From Streptomyces eurythermus (GTDB lineage: Bacteria; Actinomycetota; Actinomycetes; Streptomycetales; Streptomycetaceae), in the NCBI RefSeq assembly GCF_014649115.1, contig NZ_BMSK01000012.1, positions 248,001-312,000 on the forward strand: DNA of 64,000 nucleotides. Reading direction: 5' to 3'. The translations under genes were made by a program, and so were the position numbers. Positions 51,170 to 59,919 of the stretch are shown in pieces (position 1 is the first letter of the stretch; each line of letters opens with the position of its first letter). The notes beneath the pieces were generated by a model that was given only the letters and a program-made list of their open reading frames with translations, was not told the origin of the DNA and ran no database searches.

Positions 51170-52651
51170 TTACTTCTTCTTCGCGCCGCGCTTCTCGCGC
51201 ACCCGCACCGAGATGTGGATCGGGGTGCCCTCGAAGCCGAACTCCTCGCGCAGCCGGCGCTCGATGAAGCGCCGGTAGCCCGCCTCGATGAAGCCGGAGG
51301 CGAACAGCACGAACCGCGGCGGCTTGGTGCCGGCCTGGGTGCCGAACAGGATGCGCGGCTGCTTGCCGCCCCGGATCGGGTGCGGGTGGGCCGAGACCAG
51401 CTCGCCGAGGAAGGCGTTCAGACGGCCGGTGGGAACCCGGGTCTCCCAGCCCGCGAGGGCGGTCTCGATCGCCGGGACCAGCTTCTCCATGTGCCGGCCG
51501 GTGCGCGCCGAGACGTTCACCCGGGGCGCCCAGGCGACCTGGCCCAGCTCGGTCTCGATCTCCCGCTCCAGGTAGTAGCGGCGCTCCTCGTCGAGGGTGT
51601 CCCACTTGTTGAAGGCCAGGACGATCGCGCGGCCCGCCTCGACGGCCATGGTGACGATCCGCTGGTCCTGGACGGAGATGTTCTCGGAGGCGTCGAGCAG
51701 GATGACCGCGACCTCCGCCTTCTCCACCGCGGCCGCCGTGCGCAGGGAGGCGTAGTAGTCGGCGCCCTGCTGGAGGTGGACCCGCTTGCGGATACCGGCG
51801 GTGTCCACGAACTTCCAGGTCTTGCCGCCGAGTTCGATGATCTCGTCCACCGGGTCGCGGGTGGTGCCCGCCAGCTCGTTGACGACGACGCGCTCCTCGC
51901 CGGCGACCTTGTTCAGCAGCGAGGACTTGCCGACGTTCGGGCGGCCGATCAGGGCGATCCGGCGGGGGCCGCCGATCGCGGTGCCGAAGGACTGCTCGGG
52001 CGCGTCCGGCAGCACCTCCAGGACGGCGTCGAGCATGTCGCCGGTGCCGCGGCCGTGCAGCGCCGAGACCGGGTGCGGCTCGCCGAGGCCGAGGTTCCAC
52101 AGATAGGCGGCGTCGGCCTCGCCGCTCGGGCCGTCGACCTTGTTGGCGCACAGCACGACCGGCTTGCCGGCCTTGCGCAGCAGCCGGACGACCGCCTCGT
52201 CGGTGTCGGTCGCGCCGACCTTGGCGTCCACGACGAAGACGACCGCGTCGGCCGCCTCGATCGCGTACTCGGCCTGGGCCGCCACGGAGGCGTCGATGCC
52301 GAGGACGTCCTGCTCCCAGCCGCCGGTGTCGACGACCTTGAAGCGGCGCCCGGCCCACTCGGCCTCGTAGGTGACGCGGTCGCGGGTGACGCCCGGCCGG
52401 TCCTCCACGACCGCCTCGCGGCGGCCGATCATCCGGTTCACCAGAGTCGACTTGCCGACATTGGGGCGGCCGACGACGGCGAGCACGGGCAGCGGACCGT
52501 GGCCCGCCGCCTCGATGGCGCCCTCGACGTCCTCGATGTCGAAGCCCTCTTCCGCGGCGAGCTCCATGAACTCCGCGTACTCGGCGTCGCCGAGAGCCCC
52601 GTGCTCGTACTCGTGCTCGGCCGAGCCGTCGGGCTGGATGTCGTCGTTCAT
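51170..52651 (-). CDS. der: ribosome biogenesis GTPase Der (EngA)
   Basis: 493-aa essential GTPase acting in 50S assembly. An acidic N-terminal extension (1-55) is typical of actinobacteria. Two tandem G domains: first G1 GRPNVGKST (61-69) with NKVD, second G1 GRPNVGKSS near 237 with NKWD; KH-like C-terminal domain ending in a Lys-rich tail. ATG at 52651 has GAGG upstream. Downstream of the acyltransferase gene on the same strand with an 77-nt gap; a terminator follows. Confidence 0.97.
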   Translation of the reverse strand: MNDDIQPDGSAEHEYEHGALGDAEYAEFMELAAEEGFDIEDVEGAIEAAGHGPLPVLAVVGRPNVGKSTLVNRMIGRREAVVEDRPGVTRDRVTYEAEWAGRRFKVVDTGGWEQDVLGIDASVAAQAEYAIEAADAVVFVVDAKVGATDTDEAVVRLLRKAGKPVVLCANKVDGPSGEADAAYLWNLGLGEPHPVSALHGRGTGDMLDAVLEVLPDAPEQSFGTAIGGPRRIALIGRPNVGKSSLLNKVAGEERVVVNELAGTTRDPVDEIIELGGKTWKFVDTAGIRKRVHLQQGADYYASLRTAAAVEKAEVAVILLDASENISVQDQRIVTMAVEAGRAIVLAFNKWDTLDEERRYYLEREIETELGQVAWAPRVNVSARTGRHMEKLVPAIETALAGWETRVPTGRLNAFLGELVSAHPHPIRGGKQPRILFGTQAGTKPPRFVLFASGFIEAGYRRFIERRLREEFGFEGTPIHISVRVREKRGAKKK

Positions 52652-52728
52652 GAAGTCCGTACCTCGTCGTTCATTGGTGGTGATCGGTGGACCGGCCCTC
52701 GGGGGCTGATCCACTACTCAAGTGTCGC

Positions 52729-53382
52729 CTAGCGCCCGGTCAGGCGCCTGGCGTTTTCCAGGTGGCTGGTGAGCTGTTTCCGGATCCGCTCGGTCGCCGC
52801 GTCCAGCGCCGCGCGCGTCCGCCGGCCGCTGCCGTCACCCGCGTCGAAGGGGTCTCCGAAGACCACGTCGACGCGGGAGCGCAGCGGGGGCAGTGCCTTT
52901 ATCAACCGGCCGGGACGCTCGGCGCTTCCCAGGACGGCCACGGGGACGATCGGCGCCCCGCTGCGGACCGCGAAGTAGGCGAGCCCGGCGCGCAGCGCGG
53001 CGAAGTCGCCCTCGCCCCGGGTGCCCTCCGGGAAGATGCCCAGCACTCCCCCGTCCGCCAGCACGCCGAGGGCCTGGGAGATCGCGCCCCGGTCGGCCGT
53101 GGCGCGGTCCACCTTCAGCTGGCCGATGCCGGTCAGGAAGGGGTCCAGCGGGCCGACGAAGGCCTCCTTCTTGATCAGGAAGTGCGTGGGGCGGGGTGCC
53201 ACGCCCATCACCATCGGTCCGTCGATGTTGTGGGAGTGGTTCACGGCGAAAATGACCGGGCCGCCGGCCGGCACCTTCCAGGCGCCGAGCACCCGCGGCC
53301 GCCACAGGCCGTACATCAGCCCGACGCCGATGCGGCGGCCGACCTCCGCGCCCCGCTCCGAGGGCACCGGCGCGAGCGTCAC
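52729..53382 (-). CDS. 1-acyl-sn-glycerol-3-phosphate acyltransferase
   Basis: 217 aa, PlsC family, making phosphatidate from lysophosphatidate. The HX4D motif is NHSHNID (near residue 48), the second block is FPEGTRGEG (near 115), followed by VPVAVLG. GTG at 53382 overlaps the cmk stop (GTGA), so it is coupled to cmk, an order common in Streptomyces. Membrane-associated, although no long hydrophobic helix is visible. Confidence 0.93.
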   Translation of the reverse strand: MTLAPVPSERGAEVGRRIGVGLMYGLWRPRVLGAWKVPAGGPVIFAVNHSHNIDGPMVMGVAPRPTHFLIKKEAFVGPLDPFLTGIGQLKVDRATADRGAISQALGVLADGGVLGIFPEGTRGEGDFAALRAGLAYFAVRSGAPIVPVAVLGSAERPGRLIKALPPLRSRVDVVFGDPFDAGDGSGRRTRAALDAATERIRKQLTSHLENARRLTGR

Positions 53383-54074
53383 TTCCCGGCCCGCTTCTCC
53401 TCGACCAGGGTGACGACGCACTCGATGACCTGGGCGAGGGACAGCTCGGTGGTGTCCACCTCGACGGCGTCGTCGGCCTTGGCGAGCGGCGAGGTCTTGC
53501 GGCTGGAGTCGGCCGCGTCCCGCTTGATCAGGGCCTCGCGGGTGGCGTGGACGTCGGCGCCCTTCAGCTCGCCGCTGCGGCGCGCCGCGCGGGCCTCCGG
53601 GGAGGCGGTGAGGAAGATCTTGAGGTCGGCGTCCGGCAGGACGGTCGTCCCGATGTCCCGGCCCTCCACGACGATGCCGTGCTCCGCGGCGGCGGCCAGC
53701 GAGCGCTGGAGCTCGGTGATCCGGGTGCGCACCTCGGGCACCGCGCTGACCGCGCTGACCTTGGAGGTGACCTCCTGGGTGCGGATCGGGCCGGACACGT
53801 CGACGCCGTCGACCGTGATGGTCGGGGCGGCCGGGTCGGTGCCGGAGACGATCTCCGGCTTGCCGGCGACGGCGGCGATGGCGGTCGGGTCCTCCAGGTC
53901 GATGCCGTTGGTCACCATCCACCAGGTGATCGCCCGGTACTGGGCGCCGGTGTCCAGGTAGCTGAGACCGAGCTGCGCGGCGACGGCCTTCGACGTGCTC
54001 GACTTGCCCGTGCCGGAGGGACCGTCGATCGCGACGATCACGGGCCTGGCGGTCGGGGCGGCGCCGTTTTCCAC
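53379..54074 (-). CDS. cmk: cytidylate kinase
   Basis: 231 aa. Phosphorylates CMP/dCMP with ATP. P-loop DGPSGTGKSS (17-26), LDTGAQYRAI (NMP binding), VEGRDIGTTVLPDADLKIFL (about 134-153) and ADSSRKTSPLAKADDAV are all typical. GTG at 54074 has AGGAAGG upstream. It sits 175 nt downstream of tyrA; the gap holds a 10-bp-arm hairpin at 54158-54207. Confidence 0.97.
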   Translation of the reverse strand: MENGAAPTARPVIVAIDGPSGTGKSSTSKAVAAQLGLSYLDTGAQYRAITWWMVTNGIDLEDPTAIAAVAGKPEIVSGTDPAAPTITVDGVDVSGPIRTQEVTSKVSAVSAVPEVRTRITELQRSLAAAAEHGIVVEGRDIGTTVLPDADLKIFLTASPEARAARRSGELKGADVHATREALIKRDAADSSRKTSPLAKADDAVEVDTTELSLAQVIECVVTLVEEKRAGK

Positions 54075-54157
54075 GGGGGGACACCTTCCTGGTGCGGTGC
54101 GGGCGGGGTGCGGGGAGCGAGAGCGCCCCGCACAAGGTTACTGGGTGCGGGTCACTC

Positions 54158-54207
54158 GTCCGGACGTACGCGGGCGGCGGGGCCCGGCGGCGCACGGACG
54201 TCCGGAC
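54158..54207. terminator. hairpin downstream of tyrA
   Basis: GTCCGGACGT (54158-54167) and ACGTCCGGAC (54198-54207) are exact complements separated by a 30-nt GC-rich loop, in the tyrA-cmk gap on the minus strand. May separate the two operons. Confidence 0.5.
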
Positions 54208-54249
54208 CGCGCGACCCCCGTGCGGCGGGCGGGCCGCGCCGCGCGGGCG

Positions 54250-55335
54250 CTACTGGCGCAGCGCCCAGCCCCGCTCCCGCAGTGCCTCCCTCAGCGCCGC
54301 CTGGGCCTGCGGCTCGACCATGAGCTGTACCAGACCGGCCTGCTGTCCGGTGGCGTGCTCGATGCGCACGTCCTCGATGTTGACCCCGGCCCGGCCGGCG
54401 TCCGCGAAGATCCGGGCGAGCTGGCCGGGCTGGTCGTCGATGAGGACGACCACGGTCTCGTAGGCCCGCGGCGCGGACCCGTGCTTGCCGGGTACCCGCA
54501 CCTGGCCGGCGTTCCCGCGGCGCAGCAGCTTCTCGATGCCCGCGCTGCCCTCGCCGCGCCGGGTCTCGTCGGCGGACTCCAGATCGCGCAGCGCCCGGAC
54601 CGTCTCCGTCAGGTCGGCGGCGACCTCGGAGAGCAGGTCGGCGACCGGGCCCGGGTTGGCGGACAGGATGTCGATCCACATGCGCGGGTCGGAGGCGGCG
54701 ATCCGGGTCACGTCCCGGATGCCCTGCCCGCACAGCCGTACGGCGGACTCCTCGGCGTGCTCCAGGCGCGCGGCGACCATGCTGGAGACCAGGTGGGGCA
54801 TGTGGGAGACGAGGGCCACGGCGCGGTCGTGGGCGTCGGCGTCCATGACGACCGGGACGGCCCGGCAGTGCGAGACCAGTTCCAGGGCGAGGTTCAGCAC
54901 CTCGGTGTCGGTGTCCCGGGTGGGGGTGAGCACCCAGGGGCGGCCCTCGAAGAGGTCGGCGGTGGCGGCCAGCGGGCCGGACTTCTCCCGGCCGGACATC
55001 GGGTGGGTGCCGAGGTAGGAGGTGAGGTCCAGGCCGAGCGCCTCGAGTTCGCGGCGCGGTCCGCCCTTGACGCTGGCGACGTCCAGGTAGCCGCGGGCCA
55101 GGCCGCGGCGCATGGCGTCGGCGAGCACCTTGGCGACATGGGCGGGCGGGGCGGCGACGATCGCCAGGTCGACCGGGCCGTCGGGCGCCTCGTCGGTGCC
55201 GGCGCCGAGCGCGGCGGCCGTGCGGGCCTGTCCGGGGTCGTGGTCGGCGAGGTGGACGGCGACGCCGCGCCGGGCCAGGGCCAGGGCGGCGGAGGTGCCG
55301 ATCAGGCCGGTTCCGATGACGAGAGCGGTTCTCAC
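54250..55335 (-). CDS. tyrA: prephenate dehydrogenase with C-terminal ACT domain
   Basis: 361 aa. The Rossmann motif VIGTGLIGTSAAL (6-18), THPMSGREKSG near 112 and HDRAVALVSHMPHLVSS near 177 mark TyrA, which converts prephenate to 4-hydroxyphenylpyruvate with NAD in tyrosine synthesis. An ACT domain (VVVLIDDQPGQLARIFADAG, C-terminal 75 residues) should bind tyrosine for feedback control. GTG at 55335 overlaps the aroH stop by 4 bp. Confidence 0.95.
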   Translation of the reverse strand: MRTALVIGTGLIGTSAALALARRGVAVHLADHDPGQARTAAALGAGTDEAPDGPVDLAIVAAPPAHVAKVLADAMRRGLARGYLDVASVKGGPRRELEALGLDLTSYLGTHPMSGREKSGPLAATADLFEGRPWVLTPTRDTDTEVLNLALELVSHCRAVPVVMDADAHDRAVALVSHMPHLVSSMVAARLEHAEESAVRLCGQGIRDVTRIAASDPRMWIDILSANPGPVADLLSEVAADLTETVRALRDLESADETRRGEGSAGIEKLLRRGNAGQVRVPGKHGSAPRAYETVVVLIDDQPGQLARIFADAGRAGVNIEDVRIEHATGQQAGLVQLMVEPQAQAALREALRERGWALRQ

Positions 55336-55694
55336 TGGGCGATGTCCTTGCGCAGGGCCGCGGCGGCGCCGAGGTAGACGTGGGTGATGTCGGCGCGGGG
55401 CCGGTCCGACTCGATGTGCGCGAGGATCCGTACGACCCGGGGCATGGCGCCCTCGATGTCGAGTTCCTGGGCGCAGATCAGGGGGACGTCGACGAGGCCG
55501 AGCCGGCGGGCGGCGACGGCGGGGAAGTCGCTGTGCAGGTCGGGGGTGGCCGTGAACCAGATGCTGATCAGGTCGTCGGCGGTCAGCCCGTTGCGTTCGA
55601 GGACGGCGGTGAGCAGCGCGCCGACCTGCTCCGCCATGTGACCGGCGTCGTCCCGTTCCAGTTGGACGGCTCCCCGGACCGCTCGTACCGCCAC
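55332..55694 (-). CDS. aroH: chorismate mutase, AroH type
   Basis: 120 aa. AroH-fold chorismate mutase turning chorismate into prephenate, the substrate of the next gene. Active-site residues match B. subtilis AroH: Arg7 (AVRG), Cys74 and Glu77 (ICAQELD), Arg89 (VVRIL) and Tyr107 (HVYLGA). GTG at 55694 has GAGGAG upstream. aroH and tyrA overlap by GTGA, so the two steps of tyrosine synthesis are coupled. Confidence 0.96.
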   Translation of the reverse strand: MAVRAVRGAVQLERDDAGHMAEQVGALLTAVLERNGLTADDLISIWFTATPDLHSDFPAVAARRLGLVDVPLICAQELDIEGAMPRVVRILAHIESDRPRADITHVYLGAAAALRKDIAQ

Positions 55695-55840
55695 GGCGCT
55701 GCTCCTCGCTGACGTGCGTGTTTCGTTCTTGGTCCGTCCAGCGTAGTCAGCCGCGCGGTACGGGCGTGCGCCGACCGCGCACTGAGACGATGCGGAACGT
55801 CCGTTATCCATGGATTTGCACGTCTGTACGGAGGTCTGAC

Positions 55841-56326
55841 ATGCCCCAGCCAGCGACACGGCGCACGGTTCTCGCCACGGGCGCCGGCGCGCTCGCCCTG
55901 GGCTGCGTGGGGTGCGGCGCGGACAGCGGCGCCGCCACGGCACCGCAACCGCCCACGGCTCCGGCGTCCCCGCCCTCCCCCGCCGCCGAGGGCGGCGCCG
56001 GGGAGACGTCCCCCGCCGCGCGCGAGGCCTCCCCGGCCGGGCGTCCGCTGGCCCGCACCGAGGACATCCCCGAGGGCGGCGGCAAGGTCTTCGAGGACCG
56101 GAAGATCGTGGTCACCCAGCCGGAGAAGGGCCGCTTCAAGGCGTTCTCGGCGGTCTGCACCCACCAGGGCTGCACGGTGAGCCAGGTCACGGACGGCACC
56201 ATCGTGTGCCCGTGTCACAGCAGCCGGTTCCGCATCACCGACGGCTCGGTGGCGGCCGGCCCGGCGAGCAGGCCGCTGGCCGAGGAGCCGGTGACGGTGC
56301 GCGGAAATTCGGTCTACCTGACCTGA
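55841..56326 (+). CDS. Tat-exported Rieske [2Fe-2S] protein, possible lipoprotein
   Basis: 161 aa. A twin-arginine signal (TRRTVLATGAGALALGC) with a Cys at 22/25 that could be lipidated, a Ser/Pro/Ala linker to about 65, then the Rieske domain. Cluster ligands are C106/H108 and C123/H126, with C111 and C125 positioned for the disulfide. It is a periplasmic-side electron carrier that folds its cluster before export. No partner oxidase is adjacent. ATG at 55841 with GGAGG upstream. Confidence 0.93.
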   Translation: MPQPATRRTVLATGAGALALGCVGCGADSGAATAPQPPTAPASPPSPAAEGGAGETSPAAREASPAGRPLARTEDIPEGGGKVFEDRKIVVTQPEKGRFKAFSAVCTHQGCTVSQVTDGTIVCPCHSSRFRITDGSVAAGPASRPLAEEPVTVRGNSVYLT

Positions 56327-56348
56327 GCCGCCCGCGTACGCTCCGGGC

Positions 56349-57092
56349 ATGCAGCCGCAGGACCTGGTACGCGACCACACCGTCTACGCCTGTGTCATGG
56401 GCTCCCGCGCCTTCGGCCTGGCGACGGACGCCAGCGACACCGACCGGCGCGGGGTGTTCCTCGCCCCGACCCCGCTGTTCTGGCGGTTCGACAAGCCGCC
56501 GACGCATGTGGAGGGGCCGGGCGAGGAGCGCTTCTCCTGGGAGCTGGAGCGGTTCTGCGAGCTGGCACTGCGCGGCAACCCGAACATCCTGGAGTGCCTG
56601 CACTCCCCGCTGGTGGAGCACGTGGACGACACCGGCCGCGAGCTGCTGTCCCTGCGCGGCGCCTTCCTGTCCCGGCAGGTCCACGACACCTTCACCCGGT
56701 ACGCCCTCGGCCAGCGCAAGCGGCTGGACGCCGACGTGCGCGCCACGGGCGCCCCGCGCTGGAAGCACGCGATGCACCTGCTGCGCCTGCTGACGGCCGC
56801 CCGGGACCTGCTGCGCACCGGCGAGCTGCGGATCGACGTGGGCGAGCTGCGCGAGCCCCTGCTGGCGGTCAGGCGCGGGGAGGTGCCGTGGGCGCGGGCG
56901 GAGGCGTGGCTGGCCCGGCTGGCGGGCGAGGCGGAGGAGGCCCTGCGGGGCAGTCCGCTGCCGGCCGAGCCGGACCGGGCGAGCGTGGCCGCCTTCCTGT
57001 ACCGGGTGCGCCGGGCCTCAGCCCTCCAGGCGGAGCCGGACCACGAGGTCGTGCAGGGCGTCGTGGGCGGTGGCGGTGTCGGGCAGCGCTGA
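56349..57092 (+). CDS. nucleotidyltransferase-fold protein (first of a convergent pair)
   Basis: 247 aa. The polymerase-beta-like active site is MGSRAFG (17-23) and ASDTDRRGV (28-36), giving the GS...DxD pattern; the rest is helical, with RYALGQRKRLDADV and KHAMHLLRLLTAARDLLRTGEL (in parts). The predicted-nucleotidyltransferase family transfers NMP to an unknown acceptor. It converges on a second member of the same family; the last 75 bp overlap that gene's 3' end in antisense. Confidence 0.9.
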   Translation: MQPQDLVRDHTVYACVMGSRAFGLATDASDTDRRGVFLAPTPLFWRFDKPPTHVEGPGEERFSWELERFCELALRGNPNILECLHSPLVEHVDDTGRELLSLRGAFLSRQVHDTFTRYALGQRKRLDADVRATGAPRWKHAMHLLRLLTAARDLLRTGELRIDVGELREPLLAVRRGEVPWARAEAWLARLAGEAEEALRGSPLPAEPDRASVAAFLYRVRRASALQAEPDHEVVQGVVGGGGVGQR

Positions 57093-57767
57093 GCCGGCCT
57101 GCGCCTCGTCCAGCGCGGTGTGCAGCCGTTCGACGTCCGTCGCCACGCGGTCCCGGTCGACGTCGGCGCGGGCGTTCTCCCGCTCCCGCTTGGCGGCGAT
57201 CAGCTCGGGGAGATAGCCGGGCCCGCCCGCCAGTTCCAGGAGCGTGGGCAGGTGTGCCTGGACCTCGCCGCTGCGCATGAGGTGGATGCCGGTGAGCAGC
57301 ACCCGGAAGGTGTAGAGCAGCGGCTTGAGTTCGCCGGTCTTCTCGAACAGCCGCCACTGGGTCGCGGCGAACCCGCGGTAGTGGTGGGCGTGGTGGCTGG
57401 TGAGGACGCCGGGGACGAGCGCGGTCAGCTCCCGGTGGGCCTCGCCGGTGTGCGCGACCAGCGGGGAGAGCAGCTGCTCCAGCACATAGCCGTTGCGGCG
57501 GAGCATCAGGCGGGCGAACTTGCGCAGGTCGTGGGTGACGAGGTCCAGCTCGACGCCGTAGCGGACCCAGGTGCGCGAGCGGGTCTCCTCCGGTTCGCCG
57601 AGGCCGACGAGGTCGGCGGCGGGGAGCAGGTGGACGCCTCTGAGGTCCACGTCGGAGTCCTGCGAGGGGAAGCCGTACAGGTGGGCTCCGGAGACGGTGG
57701 CGAACAGCAGGGGGTCGGGCTGTTCCGCGATCACCGGAGCCAGGTCCATGTCGAGATCGTCGAGCAT
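57018..57767 (-). CDS. nucleotidyltransferase-fold protein (second of a convergent pair)
   Basis: 249 aa. Active-site motif SGAHLYG (26-32) with DSDVDLRGV (37-45), more canonical than the neighbour; then RYGVELDLVTHDLRKFARLML and LLYTFRVLLTGIHLMRSGE. Same family as the convergent gene, so the two are diverged paralogues with 75 bp of antisense overlap. ATG at 57767 with a TAGG site; it starts 4 nt after the ADP-ribosylglycohydrolase stop, so the two are cotranscribed. Acceptor unknown. Confidence 0.92.
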   Translation of the reverse strand: MLDDLDMDLAPVIAEQPDPLLFATVSGAHLYGFPSQDSDVDLRGVHLLPAADLVGLGEPEETRSRTWVRYGVELDLVTHDLRKFARLMLRRNGYVLEQLLSPLVAHTGEAHRELTALVPGVLTSHHAHHYRGFAATQWRLFEKTGELKPLLYTFRVLLTGIHLMRSGEVQAHLPTLLELAGGPGYLPELIAAKRERENARADVDRDRVATDVERLHTALDEAQAGSALPDTATAHDALHDLVVRLRLEG

Positions 57768-57771
57768 GGGC

Positions 57772-58779
57772 CTAAGCGTCCCAGAGCGTGCCCAGGGCCG
57801 ACAGGTCGCCTCGGTACTCGATCCGTTCCGTCCAGTCGGCGGGCCAGGCTCCGACGCCCAGCCAGGCGCCCGCGAAGGCGCCGGTGAGGCAGGCGACGGA
57901 GTCGGAGTCGCCGGCGGTGCAGGCGGCCCGGCGCAGGGCGGTGACGGGCTCGTCGGGGAAGAGCAGGAAGCACAGCAGCCCGGTGGCGAGGGCCTCCTCG
58001 GCGATCCAGCCCTCGCCGGTGGCCAGGCAGGGGTCGGTCTCCGGGGAGACGGTCCGCACGGCCCGCTGGAGCCGGTCGAGGACGTCCAGGCACTCGTCCC
58101 AGCCGCGCGCGATGAAGTGCTCGGGGCCGGGGTCCTGGGCGCGGGTCCACAGGTCGCCGAGCCAGATGTGGTCGTAGAACGTGCGGCGTTCCAGGGCGTA
58201 CGAGCGCAGTCGCCCGACGAGTCCGGCGGGGTCGGTGCCCTCGGCGAGCAGGTGGACGGCGTGGGCGGTGAGGTCGGAGGCGGCCAGCGCGGTGGGGTGG
58301 CCGTGGGTGAGCGCGGCCTGCAACTGGGCGGCGCCGGCGCGCTGTTCACCGCTCAGGGCGGGGGCGAGGCCGATCGGGGCGACCCGCATGTTGGCGCCGC
58401 AGCCCTTGGAGCCGGTCTGACTGGCGTCCTGCCAGGCCCGCTCCCGGCCGGTGAGCAGTTCGCAGGCCCGCAGGCAGGTGGCGCCGGGGGCGCGGTTGTT
58501 CTCCGGCGACCGGTACCAGTCGACGAACTCCTCGCGCAGGGGCTCCTCGAGCCCCTTCGGCGTCAGGTCGCCGACATCCAGGGCGGTCCGCAGGGCGCGG
58601 CCGACGGCGAGGGTCATCTGCGTGTCGTCGGAGACGAGCGCGCGCCGCGGCAGCTCCAGCCCGCGCCAGGGCCCGAAGGCCGACTCGATCATCGGCACGG
58701 TCTTGAACTCGGTCGGGTAGCCGAGGGCGTCCCCGAGGGCGAGTCCGAGCAGTGCTCCGGTCGCCGGCTGCTTCGGCAT
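57772..58779 (-). CDS. ADP-ribosylglycohydrolase family protein
   Basis: 335 aa, all-helical ARH/DraG fold, removing ADP-ribose from a target or hydrolysing a related N-glycoside. Metal-binding motifs: ALGDALGYPTEF (14-25), SDDTQMT (50-56) and GDSDSVA (290-296). ATG at 58779; the GGGGG ribosome site lies inside the right arm of the 37-bp palindrome just upstream. Operon with a nucleotidyltransferase, so reversible nucleotide modification of one target is plausible (inference). Confidence 0.93.
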   Translation of the reverse strand: MPKQPATGALLGLALGDALGYPTEFKTVPMIESAFGPWRGLELPRRALVSDDTQMTLAVGRALRTALDVGDLTPKGLEEPLREEFVDWYRSPENNRAPGATCLRACELLTGRERAWQDASQTGSKGCGANMRVAPIGLAPALSGEQRAGAAQLQAALTHGHPTALAASDLTAHAVHLLAEGTDPAGLVGRLRSYALERRTFYDHIWLGDLWTRAQDPGPEHFIARGWDECLDVLDRLQRAVRTVSPETDPCLATGEGWIAEEALATGLLCFLLFPDEPVTALRRAACTAGDSDSVACLTGAFAGAWLGVGAWPADWTERIEYRGDLSALGTLWDA

Positions 58780-58785
58780 GCGATC

Positions 58786-58822
58786 ATCCCCCTTTATCGT
58801 CACCGTGACAATAAAGGGGGAT
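58786..58822. promoter_or_regulatory. 37-bp near-perfect palindrome overlapping the ribosome site of the ADP-ribosylglycohydrolase gene
   Basis: ATCCCCCTTTAT-c-GTCAC-c-GTGAC-a-ATAAAGGGGGAT: 18-bp arms with a single mismatch around a central C at 58804. It lies between the rluB stop (58845) and the ADP-ribosylglycohydrolase start (58779). As DNA it could be an operator; as RNA it would hide the GGGGG ribosome site, or end rluB transcription. Confidence 0.85.
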
Positions 58823-58844
58823 GGTGATCAAGCGCAAGGCGCCT

Positions 58845-59906
58845 CTAGAGATCGACTTCCTTCATCAGCATGCCGACCTCGGTGTTCGACAGGCGGCGCA
58901 GCCAGCCCGACTTCTGGTCGCCGAGGGTGATCGGGCCGAAGGCGGTGCGCACCAGCCGCTCCACCGGGAAGCCGGCCTCCGCCAGCATGCGGCGCACGAT
59001 GTGCTTGCGGCCCTCGTGCAGGGTGACCTCGACCAGGTAGTTCTTGCCGGTCTGCTCGACCACGCGGAAGTGGTCGGCGCGGGCGTAGCCGTCCTCCAGC
59101 TGGATGCCGTCCTTCAGCCGCTTGCCCAGGTCGCGCGGGATCGGGCCGACGATGGCCGCGAGGTAGGTCTTCTTCACGCCGTACCGCGGGTGGGTGAGGC
59201 GGTGCGCCAGCTCGCCGTGGTTGGTGAGCAGGATGACGCCCTCGGTCTCGGTGTCCAGCCGGCCGACGTGGAAGAGCCGGGTCTCGCGGTTGGTGACGTA
59301 GTCACCGAGGCACTGCCGGCCCTCGGGGTCCTCCATGGTGGAGACCACGCCCGCGGGCTTGTTCAGCGAGAAGAACTGGTACGACTGGGTCGCCACGGTC
59401 AGGCCGTCGACCTTGACCTCGTCCTTCTCCGGGTCGACCCGCTTGCCCTGCTCGGTGACGATCTCGCCGTTCACCTCGACCCTGGCCTGGTCGATCAGCT
59501 CCTCGCAGGCCCGCCGGGAGCCGTAGCCGGCGCGCGCGAGGACCTTCTGCAGCCGCTCGCCCTCCTGCTCGGCGCCCGGGAAGGTCTTGGGCAGCTTGAT
59601 GTCCTTCTTGCCCGCGTACCGCTCCCGGTTGCGCTCCTCCACCCGCGTCTCGTACTCGCGCGAGCGTGCCGGGGCCGTACGGCCGCCCGGCTGGGGCCGC
59701 TTCGGGCCGCCCTTGGCGCCGCCGCGCGCGGCACCGCCACGACCCGCCTTGGGGCCGTCCTTGGTGGCCCCGGGGCCCACGTCGTAGCGGCGCTCCTCGG
59801 GGCGGGGCTTGCGGGGCCGGCCCTGCCCCTGCTTCTGGTCCCTGTCGTTGCCGGCACCGCGGTAGTTACCGCGCCCGCCGCTCTTGCCGCTGCCGCTGCT
59901 TCGCAT
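58845..59906 (-). CDS. 23S rRNA pseudouridine synthase, RluB/RsuA family
   Basis: 353 aa. The Gly/Arg/Pro-rich N-terminal 110 residues are typical of actinobacteria, then an S4 RNA-binding domain (LQKVLARAGYGSRRACEELI, about 120-180) and the synthase domain with catalytic Asp in HVGRLDTETEGVILLTN (near 245). Isomerises a uridine in ribosomal RNA. ATG at 59906 with GGAAA upstream. Last gene of the scpA-scpB-rluB run, 13 nt after scpB. Confidence 0.95.
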   Translation of the reverse strand: MRSSGSGKSGGRGNYRGAGNDRDQKQGQGRPRKPRPEERRYDVGPGATKDGPKAGRGGAARGGAKGGPKRPQPGGRTAPARSREYETRVEERNRERYAGKKDIKLPKTFPGAEQEGERLQKVLARAGYGSRRACEELIDQARVEVNGEIVTEQGKRVDPEKDEVKVDGLTVATQSYQFFSLNKPAGVVSTMEDPEGRQCLGDYVTNRETRLFHVGRLDTETEGVILLTNHGELAHRLTHPRYGVKKTYLAAIVGPIPRDLGKRLKDGIQLEDGYARADHFRVVEQTGKNYLVEVTLHEGRKHIVRRMLAEAGFPVERLVRTAFGPITLGDQKSGWLRRLSNTEVGMLMKEVDL

Positions 59907-59919
59907 CAAGGTTTCCGTC

